From Pleionea sp. CnH1-48 (GTDB lineage: Bacteria; Pseudomonadota; Gammaproteobacteria; Enterobacterales; Kangiellaceae), in the NCBI RefSeq assembly GCF_024124665.1, contig NZ_JAMXSB010000017.1:1-64000 (forward strand): 64,000 nucleotides of DNA, read 5' to 3'. The position numbers were made by a program, and so were the translations under genes. Within the stretch, counting starts at the first letter, position 1, and every line of letters starts with the position of its first letter. Under the pieces are notes generated by a model, which made no database searches, was not told the DNA's origin, and worked only from the letters and a program-made list of their open reading frames with translations. This document shows positions 51,882 to 61,959 of the stretch, piece after piece.

Positions 51882-53380
51882 AAGGGGAATTTCCAGTGTG
51901 GGAACAGAGTTTCCCAGTCTAAGTGTTCTTCAAAAGTATCGGCCAGGCGATCCAGTTCTTGCTCGCGAATCTGTGCGCCATCTAAGGATTGCAGTGACTC
52001 ACCACAAACCCACTTTAAGATCTCTTGTGTGGTTGCCGCGTTTTCAAAAAGCCCATGGAGATAAGTGCCGACAATATTTTGTTCTTCGCTAATAACACCA
52101 TCATCAGCAGTAGTTCCGGCGCTTGTGATGAGTTTTGCAAAGGGCTTTTTAAGGGCTAGACCATGGCTGCGACCTGCATGGATTTCGTACCCTGTGACAG
52201 CACACTCGTTAAAGATAGATGTTAGTTTGCCTTGAATATTGGTGAGCTGTTTTTGAGGTTGTAGAGTTGTTTCAAAGTCGAGTAACTGCAAAGCCTCGCT
52301 CGATCCTGGCGAGCTTTCAACTCCATTGGGATCATGAATTGCTGTTCCCAACATTTGAAAGCCACCACAGATCCCCATCAGCTTTCCACCATAACGCAAA
52401 TGTTTCTTTATCTGATCATGCCAGCCTTGCTGTATTAAGAAACGCAGATCATCGCGAACATTTTTAGTACCTGGCAATAGGATGAGATCACAAGAGGGCA
52501 ATGATTCGCCCGGTGGCACAAACATCAAATCGACTTGTGGATGCCAGCGTAATGGATCAAAGTCTGTATGATTGCTGATCCGAGAAAGAACCGGCACCAC
52601 AATGCGAACTTTAGCCTGTTGTTGATCTTGTTCGATATTAATGGCGTCTTCAGCATCTAACTTCATATTGAGCAAGTAAGGTAAGACACCAAACACCTTT
52701 CTTTGAGTTCGTTCCTCCAACCAATCAAGTCCGGATTGTAGTAACTGAATATCGCCACGAAATTTATTAATAATAAATCCGCGTACTCGCTGTTGCTCAC
52801 TATCAGAAAGTAAGGCTAAGGTTCCTGTTAAATGAGCAAAGACACCACCGCGATCAATATCACTGATAATCGCAACTGGACAATCAACCGCTTCGGCGAA
52901 TCCCATGTTGGCGATGTCACCTTTTCGTAGATTAATTTCTGCGGGACTGCCTGCTCCTTCGACAATGATCGCGTCAAATTCGTTGGTCAAACGGTTGTAA
53001 GATTCTAAGACGGCATCCATCGCCCGCTGTTTATAATCCTGATAGTCAACAGCATCCATCGCTTGAATAGGATGTCCGTGGACGATGACTTGCGCATTTT
53101 TATCGCTGTTAGGTTTCAACAAGATAGGATTGAAGTCAATCCGTGGTTCTAAATAACAAGCAGCGGCTTGTAATGCTTGGGCCCGGCCAATCTCTCCGCC
53201 GTCGTGAGTGACCGCGCTGTTTAAAGCCATATTCTGTGGTTTAAAAGGAGCAACTTTATAACCATGACGAGCTAATACTCGACAAATACCTGCAACGGCA
53301 ATGCTTTTGCCGGCATTAGATGTTGTACCCTGAATCATCAGGGTATTCGAAGCTATAAATGAAACTCGACTAGGCTGCAT
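51878..53380 (-). CDS. cobQ: Cobyric acid synthase CobQ/CbiP
   Basis: 500 aa from the ATG at 53380; a TTG at 53392 would add 4 residues. The N-terminal dethiobiotin-synthetase-like ATPase begins [12 protein letters not shown]. The C-terminal type 1 glutamine amidotransferase shows the nucleophile motif [12 protein letters not shown] and the [10 protein letters not shown] region. Amidates the corrin side chains b, d, e and g. Overlaps cobC by 11 bp. Confidence 0.95.
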   Translation of the reverse strand: MQPSRVSFIASNTLMIQGTTSNAGKSIAVAGICRVLARHGYKVAPFKPQNMALNSAVTHDGGEIGRAQALQAAACYLEPRIDFNPILLKPNSDKNAQVIVHGHPIQAMDAVDYQDYKQRAMDAVLESYNRLTNEFDAIIVEGAGSPAEINLRKGDIANMGFAEAVDCPVAIISDIDRGGVFAHLTGTLALLSDSEQQRVRGFIINKFRGDIQLLQSGLDWLEERTQRKVFGVLPYLLNMKLDAEDAINIEQDQQQAKVRIVVPVLSRISNHTDFDPLRWHPQVDLMFVPPGESLPSCDLILLPGTKNVRDDLRFLIQQGWHDQIKKHLRYGGKLMGICGGFQMLGTAIHDPNGVESSPGSSEALQLLDFETTLQPQKQLTNIQGKLTSIFNECAVTGYEIHAGRSHGLALKKPFAKLITSAGTTADDGVISEEQNIVGTYLHGLFENAATTQEILKWVCGESLQSLDGAQIREQELDRLADTFEEHLDWETLFPHWKFPL

Positions 53381-53999
53381 GCACAGACTCAACAGAATGA
53401 TTCATGCCGACAAGGCGAGGCCATAAAACGCCATCGTCATCGCGGAAAATAGAAATGTGTGTAATGCTGCCATAGTCAAGACTGATACGACGCAAATGGC
53501 TGGCACTGTGATAGTCCATATTCAATGTCCAGGCAATTAAGGTACGAATAACGCCTGCATGTGCAATCAGTAATACATTCTGCCCTTGATAGTTTTGTTC
53601 CAGTTTTAGTAATGCCTGTTCAATGCGTTGCGTGAATTGAGCAAGTGGCTCACCCTGTGGTGGCGTAAAATCCTCAGGGCTTTGCCAGAAGCTTTGCATC
53701 TCGTCTTTATGGTTTTGCCACAAACTATGATATGTCATACCATCCCACTGTCCAAAGTTACATTCACTCCAGGATGGATCGATAAGCAAAGGCAAATTTT
53801 GTTCGTCAGTCCATTCTTGGGCAAAAGCGCTACAACGTGATAGAGGTGAGCTAATGACCTGATGAAGCTCCGATATTTGACTCACGTTATTGCGCATTTG
53901 TTGCCAGCCATGATCACTTAAAGGACGATCAGTAATTCCTAGCAAACTGGGATCACCGGTTGGTTGCCCATGGCGCAAACAATACAAGTTAAGAGTCAT
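53370..53999 (-). CDS. cobC: Alpha-ribazole phosphatase-like CobC (histidine phosphatase)
   Basis: 209 aa from the ATG at 53999 ([16 protein letters not shown]), which overlaps the cobU stop as ATGA; the longer frame upstream belongs to cobU DNA. RHG motif at residues 9-11, a second catalytic His in [17 protein letters not shown]. Probably dephosphorylates alpha-ribazole phosphate or adenosylcobalamin phosphate in lower-ligand assembly. Broad-specificity phosphatase family, so the call leans on context. Confidence 0.88.
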   Translation of the reverse strand: MTLNLYCLRHGQPTGDPSLLGITDRPLSDHGWQQMRNNVSQISELHQVISSPLSRCSAFAQEWTDEQNLPLLIDPSWSECNFGQWDGMTYHSLWQNHKDEMQSFWQSPEDFTPPQGEPLAQFTQRIEQALLKLEQNYQGQNVLLIAHAGVIRTLIAWTLNMDYHSASHLRRISLDYGSITHISIFRDDDGVLWPRLVGMNHSVESVHAA

Positions 54000-54517
54000 A
54001 AAACGTTTTGCTCCTTTAATGTTAGAGGAAGGCCTGCAACAACAAGAGTGACATGATTGGCAACTTGAGCCAGTGACTGATTGAGCCAACCCGCTTCATC
54101 GACAAACTGTCGACTTAACTGCCCAAGGGGGACAATACCCGAGCCGACTTCATTGCTAACAATAATAATGTCACCTTCAAATTGTTGAAGGGCTTCTATA
54201 AATTCTTCTTTTTCTTTAACCCAGTTAACTGAGTCGTAGTGTAACCAGTTACTGAGCCATAATGTCATGCAGTCAATCAACAAGCAGGGAGTCTTGTTCG
54301 ATAAACTGTTTATTCTTTTTGCAAGATGCAAAGGCTCTTCAATCACTTGCCAATGGTCGGGGCGCTGTTGTTGATGACGGCTGATCCGTTGTTGCATTTC
54401 ATCATCGTCGGCTGTTGCCGTCGCAATGACTGTTATCTGGTCACTGATTTTATTGGCAGTTGATTCTGCTAGACGACTTTTGCCTGAGCGTGCTCCACCA
54501 GTAAAGAGATAGATCAT
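53996..54517 (-). CDS. cobU: Adenosylcobinamide kinase/guanylyltransferase CobU/CobP
   Basis: 173 aa from the ATG at 54517 (MIYLFTGGARSGKS), overlapping the cobS stop as ATGA. P-loop GGARSGKS, the guanylylated-His region ISRHQQQRP, and LLIDCMTLWLSN. Phosphorylates adenosylcobinamide and makes the GDP intermediate used by CobS. Confidence 0.95.
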   Translation of the reverse strand: MIYLFTGGARSGKSRLAESTANKISDQITVIATATADDDEMQQRISRHQQQRPDHWQVIEEPLHLAKRINSLSNKTPCLLIDCMTLWLSNWLHYDSVNWVKEKEEFIEALQQFEGDIIIVSNEVGSGIVPLGQLSRQFVDEAGWLNQSLAQVANHVTLVVAGLPLTLKEQNVL

Positions 54518-55278
54518 TGCGCCACTCCAGCCGATAGTAATAAAGCACAATAGATTAATAGTTCACTGATTTGTTGAGCTGCGCCAAGATTATCCCCTGT
54601 AAAACCACCTAAGTGACGTTTTAACCAGATGGCGTAGATTATGACGAACAAGGTGATGGTTACAAAAACCACCAAGGCTTGTTGAGGGATTAGAATTAAG
54701 GCAAGCAGTCCACTTGCCATGGCAATACCAAAATCGAGAATGGATTGATTTTTTGAGAGTGGCTTTACTTTGGAAAGCTGATCTTCTGTGACGTAGGGCA
54801 ACCAAAATATCAGTCCTGTGGTTAATGTTCGGCTTAATGGATGGGCGACAATTAAGGCTAGCGCAACATCCGGCAAAGATGTTAATAACTGAAACTTAAG
54901 CGCTAACACAAACCAAATGGCAACGGCTCCATAGGTTCCCAGCCGAGAGTCTTTCATGATGTTAAGCTTTTGTTCTTTTGTCCAACCACCACCGATGCCA
55001 TCCGCTGTATCGGCCAGGCCATCTTCATGAAAAGCCCCGGTTAGAAAAATGCTAAATAACATGCTTAACAAAACAGCAATATTGATCGGAAACAGTCTTT
55101 CTAGTAACAAAAACACAGCAGCGCATAAAAGCCCTATTATCCATCCTACAAGTGGAAAATAACGGCTGGCATGATTTAATTTTTCTTCACTAAAGTCGAT
55201 AGACCAACGAATCGGTAAACGAGTAAAAAAGCTGATCGCAATTAGAAACAGTTCCCATTGATGACGTAACAATGTCAT
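54514..55278 (-). CDS. cobS: Cobalamin synthase CobS
   Basis: 254 aa, integral membrane with about six helices. The conserved acidic segment FHEDGLADTADGIGGGWT (about 85-102) coordinates the metal. Joins adenosylcobinamide-GDP to alpha-ribazole (phosphate). Start overlaps the cobT stop (ATGA). Confidence 0.96.
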   Translation of the reverse strand: MTLLRHQWELFLIAISFFTRLPIRWSIDFSEEKLNHASRYFPLVGWIIGLLCAAVFLLLERLFPINIAVLLSMLFSIFLTGAFHEDGLADTADGIGGGWTKEQKLNIMKDSRLGTYGAVAIWFVLALKFQLLTSLPDVALALIVAHPLSRTLTTGLIFWLPYVTEDQLSKVKPLSKNQSILDFGIAMASGLLALILIPQQALVVFVTITLFVIIYAIWLKRHLGGFTGDNLGAAQQISELLIYCALLLSAGVAQ

Positions 55279-56309
55279 ACCTTGGTTACTCCTGCGCTTT
55301 CAAAGCTTGCCATATCGTTATAAAAACTGGCGGCAGCTTGCAAAAGAGGAAAAGCCAAGGAAGCACCGGTACCTTCGCCTAAGCGCAAGTTTAGATTTAG
55401 CAAAGCGCTTGCTTGCAAATATTCGAGCATGCTTTTGTGTCCAGCTTCGTTTGATTGATGACAAAATATCATGTAGTCCTTACTTGCTGGGAACATCTTA
55501 TGGGCAATGAGTGCTGCACTGGTTGCAATAAAACCATCGACTAAAATAACCGCGCCTGCTTCGGCAATGGCCAACATTGCCCCCACCATTTGCACAATTT
55601 CAAATCCACCAAGTGTCGATAAAATCGCTTCAGGTGTTTCTAGTGAGTGTTTATGTTTTTCCAGAGCTTGCTCAATCAGATGAATTTTTTTATTAAGATG
55701 ATCATCATCGATACCCGTTCCACGGCCAACACATTGTTCAATGGGAAGTTGCGTTACTGCTGCCATAATAGCGCTAGCAGAACTCGTGTTGCCGATACCC
55801 ATTTCTCCTAGAGCGATCACATTGCTGCCTTGTGCTAAATGAGCGCGTGCAATTTCGGCACCCCAATACAAGCCCTGAGAAACTTGTTGCAGAGTCATCG
55901 CTGAGGAATGAACAAAATGTTGAGTACCTGCCCCTAAGCGTTGGCTCTTTAGGATAGGAGATACAAAATCGATCGGTTCCAAAATGCCTGCATCGATTAC
56001 ATTAAGCTGCATCCCGGTGGTTTGGCAAAAACAATTGATCGCGGCACCACCGTGAACAAAGTTAAGCACCATCTGATGGGTAACCGACGAGGGAGCGATG
56101 CTGATGTTTTCTGCGGCGATTCCATGATCGGCTGCAAATACCAACATAGTGGGTTGGCGTAATTCGATACGATTGGTATCAGTGATCAACGCCAGTTGAT
56201 GAGCCAAAGCTTCCAGCTGTCCTAACGCGCCAGGTGGTTTTGTTTTATTATCAATACGCTGCTGTATCTCAGAGCTTTGTGAGCGATCAAGAGGGTGAAT
56301 ACTAAACAT
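55275..56309 (-). CDS. cobT: Dimethylbenzimidazole phosphoribosyltransferase CobT
   Basis: 344 aa. Conserved LALGEMGIGNTSSASAI-like segment (about 168-184), HGGAAINCFCQ and the catalytic-Glu region RLGEGTGASLAFPLLQAA near the C-terminus. Activates the lower-ligand base as alpha-ribazole phosphate. 12 bp after btuC. Confidence 0.96.
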   Translation of the reverse strand: MFSIHPLDRSQSSEIQQRIDNKTKPPGALGQLEALAHQLALITDTNRIELRQPTMLVFAADHGIAAENISIAPSSVTHQMVLNFVHGGAAINCFCQTTGMQLNVIDAGILEPIDFVSPILKSQRLGAGTQHFVHSSAMTLQQVSQGLYWGAEIARAHLAQGSNVIALGEMGIGNTSSASAIMAAVTQLPIEQCVGRGTGIDDDHLNKKIHLIEQALEKHKHSLETPEAILSTLGGFEIVQMVGAMLAIAEAGAVILVDGFIATSAALIAHKMFPASKDYMIFCHQSNEAGHKSMLEYLQASALLNLNLRLGEGTGASLAFPLLQAAASFYNDMASFESAGVTKV

Positions 56310-56321
56310 GATAAAAAATGG

Positions 56322-57386
56322 TTAACCCGAGTGGCTACGCTGCCGTAAGATAATAAAAAAGAAGACACTGCCGACCGCGGAGGTGACAATACCAATGGGT
56401 AGCACCTGATGTGCCAATACAGAACGAGCCACCACATCAACCCAGATCATAAAGCTACCACCTAAAAGGCACGACATCAGCAAGACGCGTTTTATATTCG
56501 CTCCTACCAAATAGCGGGCAATGTGCGGGATCATCAGACCAACAAAACCGATACCACCACTTTGCGCCACTAATACGGCCGTCATCAGTGCGCACATTAA
56601 CAAAACCAATAAGCGGAATTTATTGACGGGAATACCCAATGTATGAGCGCTTTCGTCACCTGCCAGCAAAGCACCTAACCAACGCTGCATACTAAAAAAA
56701 ATAAATAAGCTTGGAAAAATAACAAAAGTTGGTGCAATCAAATCTGGCCAGCTGGTATTAGCAAAGCTTCCCATCATCCAAAACAGTAAGTTAGCGGCTG
56801 CATTCGGATCGGCAAAATAGAGAATCATGCTGGTAAAAGCACTGAGCATAAAAGAAACCGCAACACCCGACAGCAACAATCGTTCAACTCTTACTGCATT
56901 TTTTCCGGCAAGCATAAGCATTAATAAAACCGCCAAAAAACTGCCTAAGAAAGCGCCTAAAGTCATGCCGATGATACTGCTGCTTATCATCACCATAATG
57001 ACAACAGCACCTAAAGCAGCACCCGAAGAGATGCCGAATAAATAGGGATCGGCAAGTGGATTGCGGGTAATGGTTTGCAACACTGCACCTGCCACCGATA
57101 GCCCCATACCTGTAATGAGAGCAATTAAAATTCGTGGTAGTCGAATTTCCCAGATGATTTTATTGGTAATGATTTGTTGTTGGCAGCTGTGCTCTGTCGT
57201 CAATGGGCAAACCAATGCGCTAAAGGCGTCACCAATGGATATTTGTGCACTACCAAACGCAATCGAAGCCAGTACCGAAAATAGCAGTAATCCAAAGGTG
57301 AGTATCAGCAACCAATGTGGGTGGCTTGCATTTAGGCTTTTTAGAGATTTCAAGCGTTCGGTGCTAGAAGAGTTATTAGATATCAT
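56322..57386 (-). CDS. btuC: Cobalamin ABC permease BtuC
   Basis: 354 aa, FecCD/BtuC family with about ten membrane helices; typical segments RLPRILIALITGMGLSVAGA, NPLADPYLFGISSGAALGAV and GFVGLMIPHIARYLVG. An extra Cys-containing insert lies near residues 58-70 (PLTTEHSCQQQ). Start overlaps the btuD stop (ATGA). Confidence 0.94.
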   Translation of the reverse strand: MISNNSSSTERLKSLKSLNASHPHWLLILTFGLLLFSVLASIAFGSAQISIGDAFSALVCPLTTEHSCQQQIITNKIIWEIRLPRILIALITGMGLSVAGAVLQTITRNPLADPYLFGISSGAALGAVVIMVMISSSIIGMTLGAFLGSFLAVLLMLMLAGKNAVRVERLLLSGVAVSFMLSAFTSMILYFADPNAAANLLFWMMGSFANTSWPDLIAPTFVIFPSLFIFFSMQRWLGALLAGDESAHTLGIPVNKFRLLVLLMCALMTAVLVAQSGGIGFVGLMIPHIARYLVGANIKRVLLMSCLLGGSFMIWVDVVARSVLAHQVLPIGIVTSAVGSVFFFIILRQRSHSG

Positions 57387-58189
57387 GGGCAGCTCTTCTC
57401 AGCATTGAGATCATAGGTGATACGTAAACCTTGATGAAAAGGATGTCGGTCAATTTCGGCATCGACACCAAATACTTGTTTCAGGTGTGTTTGATTAATG
57501 ACCTCAGTGACGGGGCCATAAGCGATCTGTTGTCCGCGATTGAGCAGCAGCAAACGATCACAGAAGGTGGCGGCGAGGTTCAAATCATGAATACTAAGCA
57601 GAACGGTCAATTTTAATTTTCGAGCCAACTGCAAGATTTCTATTTGATGCTGAATATCCAGGTGATTGGTTGGCTCATCCATCAGCAATAACTGCGGTTG
57701 TTGTACAATGGCTCGAGCAATCACGGTGCGCTGTTTTTCTCCGCCGGATAAACGATTAAAGCTTTGGTTTTCTTTGCCACATAAGTCGACCTGCTTTATG
57801 GCATCTTGAATGATTTGGTGATCGGCAGGTGTATCTGACTCAAACAACGATTTGTGAGGAATGAGCCCCATCTTGATAACATCCAGCACACTGAGATCAA
57901 AATCGGTGGGGGATTCTTGCAAAACCACGGCCATCTTTTGGGCCAGTTGATTGCGGTTGTATTGTCGAATGTCTTTGTCGGCAAAAGTAATCAGGCCTTT
58001 ATCGGCTTCTTGTTTTCGATACAAACAACGTAACAAACTGGATTTACCGGCTCCATTGGGCCCAATAATGCCAACAAACTCACCTGCCGACACCGCAAAG
58101 GAAATGTCATGCAAAATGGAAGTGCCTTGTGCAGACCAGTGCAAATTTTGCACAGAAAGCAGCGGCTGTTGTAGAGATGATTGGGACAT
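57383..58189 (-). CDS. btuD: Cobalamin ABC ATPase BtuD
   Basis: 268 aa. Walker A GPNGAGKSSLL, signature LSGGEKQRTVIARAI, Walker B LLLMDEPTNHLD, H-loop LLSIHDLNLA. First gene of the nine-gene salvage operon, directly behind the second cobalamin riboswitch. Confidence 0.94.
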   Translation of the reverse strand: MSQSSLQQPLLSVQNLHWSAQGTSILHDISFAVSAGEFVGIIGPNGAGKSSLLRCLYRKQEADKGLITFADKDIRQYNRNQLAQKMAVVLQESPTDFDLSVLDVIKMGLIPHKSLFESDTPADHQIIQDAIKQVDLCGKENQSFNRLSGGEKQRTVIARAIVQQPQLLLMDEPTNHLDIQHQIEILQLARKLKLTVLLSIHDLNLAATFCDRLLLLNRGQQIAYGPVTEVINQTHLKQVFGVDAEIDRHPFHQGLRITYDLNAEKSCP

Positions 58190-58324
58190 CGCATGGCCTC
58201 ACAGGAGCAACTGGATAGTGACTTGAGGTGCGATTATCGAAAGGTAGCACAACGGACTGATCACTAAACCGAGTAACCCGCTCGATTATATTAACAGGGT
58301 GGTACGTGATGATGCATTGGGTCA

Positions 58325-58480
58325 ATGCACAGGTAGGTCTCCTGACTTGCAAAGATATCCTCCAGAAAACCTTCCCAGCGGCTATTGGCTCACCAGTGGT
58401 GCTTTTCTTTCGCTTTGCTTACAGTTGCGGGCACAGTTGTGGATTCTCACCACATTCCCTATTAAGCGCGAGGCGCCTGA
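58325..58480 (-). promoter_or_regulatory. Cobalamin riboswitch (btuD operon leader)
   Basis: On the minus strand: GGTGAGAATCCACAACTGTG, CCCGCAACTGTAAGC, and the B12 box CAAGTCAGGAGACCTACC. Canonical class. The rest of the 474-bp gap 58190-58663 shows no gene. Confidence 0.95.
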
Positions 58481-58663
58481 TTCATCGGGCCGTATTATAC
58501 ACCATAAGTTCGTGATGTCGGTAGGGTGGTCGTTGAGACCAAAAGCCGTGCTAAATGATGGACGGGATCAGGAGCTAGAATAAAGTATCGGTTGCGAAAA
58601 AAAACTGTTATCGAGTTGATAGCAGGGCTCTAAAGCTTGGGGTAACAAAGTTAAAGCAAGATG

Positions 58664-59791
58664 TTATGGAATATTAATTCCGAATTGTTGAGGGAACACA
58701 TTACCGCAACGTTCATTTTCATGTTGAGACGCTACAGGGAATTTCACTGTATGCTCATGGGTGGTATAGACTCTGCCACACTTACCTTCATTGCCTTTTT
58801 GAGTACAAACATAGACATAAGTTTGGTAGCGGTAGGTGTAACCACCAAGGTCATGACCAACATAGCCACATTGACCATTACTACCTATTTCGCGATGCCA
58901 GTCCTGTTTATTTGTGTCCTCTACTTCCCATCCTAATTTTTTTACAGCTTCTTCAAATTTATCTTCTTCACACTCATTTGCAAATGTCTTATGTGCTGAT
59001 GTATTTATTTTAAAGCCACCTTTGCCATCTGGTTTAAAGAAAGAAATCAAGGTACTGCCTGTAGGAGTTCGGCTATAACCAATGTTCAAAACAGGTACAT
59101 AAACTCCACCGTTACGAACCATTGTGAAGTAGATCCTTCCTCCGCCGATAGGATAATAATCTGTCCCACCAGTTACTCCAAAATTCATATTGGCACTCAC
59201 ACCCCCTCCAAATAACTGAACACCTAAAGTGTAACCAATAGGTTCTAATTCATCTTCCCAGAAGCGAGCTTGCTTCCAAATATAATCATTAACTTTCTGC
59301 TCGACTCTTCCATTAAAGTAATCAAATGGATGTAGTTTACTGGGGTCGCAGGCTTCTGCGTTTGTGGTTTGTTTTTCTTCTTGAGGCTGATTATGCGGGT
59401 TATTTTTCAAAGCTTCTAAAAATTCGTTACCAATCTCAATCATACGGTCAATGCGACTTAAGATGTCACGGTCAGCAGGCATCAAAGCCCAAGCTTTAAT
59501 AATCGTAGGCGTTCCATAGCTATTAATACTGCCAATGTATTTATCACCTTTGTTTGAACCTTCTCCAGTGTAAACTAACCACTGCTCAGAAAAAACAGCA
59601 CCACCATCATCACTACAAGTACTACTGCCATAATTACAACTTAATCCGTCATACTGCTTTTTAAGATAGTTTTTAAATAACTTTTTAATGTGAGAGTCGG
59701 TACAACCTTCACAAACTTTATTGAGTGGTTTTTCTAAGGCGAATGTGAAAGTGGAGAATAAAAGCGCGGCGGCCATTATTAATTTTTTCAT
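58664..59791 (-). CDS. Secreted Cys-rich protein, unknown
   Basis: 375 aa. Sec signal peptide (MKKLIMAAALLFSTFTFA). The mature part has many cysteines, clustered at the start (CEGC, CNYG, CSDDGG) and end (CGYVGHD, CTQK, CGRVY, CGNVF), suggesting disulfides. The middle is Gly/aromatic-rich and beta-like (VQLFGGGVSANMNFGVTGGT). No enzyme motif recognised. No T3SS box; the 386-bp gap upstream is AT-rich. Confidence 0.6.
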   Translation of the reverse strand: MKKLIMAAALLFSTFTFALEKPLNKVCEGCTDSHIKKLFKNYLKKQYDGLSCNYGSSTCSDDGGAVFSEQWLVYTGEGSNKGDKYIGSINSYGTPTIIKAWALMPADRDILSRIDRMIEIGNEFLEALKNNPHNQPQEEKQTTNAEACDPSKLHPFDYFNGRVEQKVNDYIWKQARFWEDELEPIGYTLGVQLFGGGVSANMNFGVTGGTDYYPIGGGRIYFTMVRNGGVYVPVLNIGYSRTPTGSTLISFFKPDGKGGFKINTSAHKTFANECEEDKFEEAVKKLGWEVEDTNKQDWHREIGSNGQCGYVGHDLGGYTYRYQTYVYVCTQKGNEGKCGRVYTTHEHTVKFPVASQHENERCGNVFPQQFGINIP

Positions 59792-60177
59792 TGTTACTTC
59801 ATTTCCATTTATTGGTTACTACGCGATAGCCAAACTTTTGATTGAGCTAAATCTAAGACGTCTATTTTCATCCTACAAAAAAAGTCTTATCACCAACTAA
59901 AAGTTTTATCCCATGGCTTGACTACTTACCTGTGCTAGCTAGCAGTGTCATTTTATTAAGTGGGTTAAGGTATAGTCAATGTCTTGATATTGCACATCTC
60001 AAATTGAGGCCGTTAGTGGCACGTGGGTAACTCCTAGGAGTCTAATGGTTAACCAGCTAGATAATTATAAATTTAAATTACTTTTAGTTGAGGAAGTAAT
60101 TAGTTTTTCCATAGTTATTGAAAATTGAATCAACAAAAAGGATAATCCCGCGCAGTGTTTAACAAGGAAGAAAAATC
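59792..60177. other. Divergent intergenic region
   Basis: 386 bp, AT-rich, between two divergent genes of unknown function. No hairpin with a T-run, no RNA gene and no credible ORF seen. Confidence 0.5.
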
Positions 60178-60786
60178 ATGAAAAAATTTTTAACCGCAAT
60201 GACTATAACTTTTGTTTTGATGTTATCCGGTTGTGCTTCAGTGAAGTCGACTCAAAAAGATTCAAGTAGCTTCAACGTTATCAAACAAAACTCAGACGTT
60301 TTTAATCGATCAACTTATTTCACATTGAACCAGTCTCATCTAACCGATGGAGAGCGTATAAACTACGTAAAACTTGGCGCTTACTGGAATATTAAAACTT
60401 CTGATCTTATTTCACTGGTTATTGTAAACGACTTATACATGAATAATGATAAGAGGACTCCCGTCAGAGTGAATGCTATGTCTCTTAACATTGATGGTGA
60501 TATTCGATGGTATCGGGCGTCTCCTATGGGAATGAATGGTCCTAATATTAATGACCATTTAACTCAAAAGATTTTTCCTAGAGGCAGTCTCTCTATTGAA
60601 ATGCCTATGGATGAATTTAAAGAAGTTTTAGAGACTTCCGATGTGCGTCTGCGTATGCATATTAATTCTGATCAATATGAAGATGCTATTTTTTCTTTAG
60701 AAGAATTTAAGGACGAACAAAAAACAGCGAAGTATTACTTAAAGAAGTTGCTTTCAGAGATAGAGGCATTCGAGAAAAAACGATAG
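60178..60786 (+). CDS. Lipoprotein, unknown
   Basis: 202 aa with lipoprotein signal (LMLSGC, Cys19). A mixed alpha/beta mature domain with SLVIVNDLYMNNDKRTPVRV and a C-terminal charged helix. AAGGAAG precedes the ATG. I recognise no family. Confidence 0.6.
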   Translation: MKKFLTAMTITFVLMLSGCASVKSTQKDSSSFNVIKQNSDVFNRSTYFTLNQSHLTDGERINYVKLGAYWNIKTSDLISLVIVNDLYMNNDKRTPVRVNAMSLNIDGDIRWYRASPMGMNGPNINDHLTQKIFPRGSLSIEMPMDEFKEVLETSDVRLRMHINSDQYEDAIFSLEEFKDEQKTAKYYLKKLLSEIEAFEKKR

Positions 60787-60813
60787 GTAAGTTCCAAGTA
60801 GAAAACAGTGCAC

Positions 60814-60836
60814 AGCACGCCCTCATTAGGGCATGC
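60814..60836 (+). terminator. Hairpin after lipoprotein gene
   Basis: AGCACGCCCT, CATT, AGGGCATGCT (one G-T pair) followed by CTTTATT. Confidence 0.7.
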
Positions 60837-60868
60837 TCTTTATTACAATAAAGAAAAGCGTAATGTTA

Positions 60869-61366
60869 TTATTTTATGCCGTTAACTATATCGATAATAT
60901 CTTGCGCCCAGTTTTGGGTCGGCGTTTCTACTACGCGGCCAATTTCTTGGTCGTTATGTTTAATGACAAGTGTAGGAGTTCGACTAATCTGGTAATGCTG
61001 TGCGAGCCCCGCATTGTCTTCTTTGTCATGATTCAGGCCGATTAACTCAAGTGTAATGTGTCTATTGGCTGTCTGGTTTAGCAGTTTCAATAAACGGGGA
61101 ACTTCTCGTTCACTGTCATGGCACCAGGTGCCAAAAAATATTTTAAAGACGACTGGCTTATTGATACTGCTGATCAGCTTTAAAGATTCTTCGGATGGCT
61201 TGGCCGCTGTGTAATTGGTGGTAAAAACAGGGTGTTGCGTCAGTAATTTTTGCTGGGTAATGGGGCCTTCGGGGTGGTCTTTGGCGTCAGAGCCTGCATA
61301 GCCAAGAGAAGTAAAAAGTAAGCTTAGTAGTATTAGTGTGCCAAAAGTCGCGTAGCGGCTCATCAA
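60869..61366 (-). CDS. Thioredoxin-like periplasmic protein with CxxS site
   Basis: 165 aa. Signal peptide (about 1-24), thioredoxin fold with FFGTWCHDSEREVPRLLKLL and the cis-Pro loop SRTPTLVIK. The active site is CHDS, lacking the second Cys, so it is probably not a classical dithiol oxidoreductase. It could act as a monothiol reductase, chaperone or peroxide sensor. Confidence 0.8.
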   Translation of the reverse strand: MMSRYATFGTLILLSLLFTSLGYAGSDAKDHPEGPITQQKLLTQHPVFTTNYTAAKPSEESLKLISSINKPVVFKIFFGTWCHDSEREVPRLLKLLNQTANRHITLELIGLNHDKEDNAGLAQHYQISRTPTLVIKHNDQEIGRVVETPTQNWAQDIIDIVNGIK

Positions 61367-61452
61367 GAGATCCTATCGTTGTTCTGTCATTGTTATTGTT
61401 GAGTCCGGCCTTAGGGTGTGTCAGTTTGGCCGGGCAGACATTTTATATAGAT

Positions 61453-61959
61453 TTAGTCAAAGTGATCCACTGGATTGAGGTAAAAACTTTTTTTCCAGCC
61501 TTGAGTCGATTGATCGATGCGCCAAGGATAGGGAATTAATGTGACTAGAGAATAATGCAAATGCGGAGGTTTACCCTTGGCATTACCGCTATCACCCAGT
61601 GTGGCAATTTTGTCTCCCGGACTTACTAGCCAATGAGGACTTGTGGCAAAGCTATCAACGTGAGCATAGTAGTGAATACGCCATCGGGGACCAAGATAAA
61701 TCAGTACCTTCCCGCCCTTGGGTAAGGTGCCTTCAAAAAGTCGTATGCCGTAGCCTGCCGCAATGACAGAGGTACCTTTGTTGCCAAAAATATCAATGCC
61801 TTTGTGAGTGACCGAAGAGCCCCAGGGTTCAAACCAAAAGGTATCTGCGTGCCAATCTGACCGACTGGCGCCTGCTACGGGTATGATGCCCGGATCGGGG
61901 ATTAAGAAACCTGCAACTAGAATCGCCAGAGGGATCCAAAAGCGTTTTTTAATTTTCAT
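61453..61959 (-). CDS. M23-family metallopeptidase (LytM-like)
   Basis: 168 aa. N-terminal membrane/signal helix (about 7-24), then a peptidase M23 domain with HKGIDIF (HxxxD, zinc) and PPHLHYSLV (HxH). Acts on peptidoglycan crosslinks in the periplasm. Short for the family, without a coiled coil. Overlaps the VOC gene by 11 bp. Confidence 0.88.
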   Translation of the reverse strand: MKIKKRFWIPLAILVAGFLIPDPGIIPVAGASRSDWHADTFWFEPWGSSVTHKGIDIFGNKGTSVIAAGYGIRLFEGTLPKGGKVLIYLGPRWRIHYYAHVDSFATSPHWLVSPGDKIATLGDSGNAKGKPPHLHYSLVTLIPYPWRIDQSTQGWKKSFYLNPVDHFD

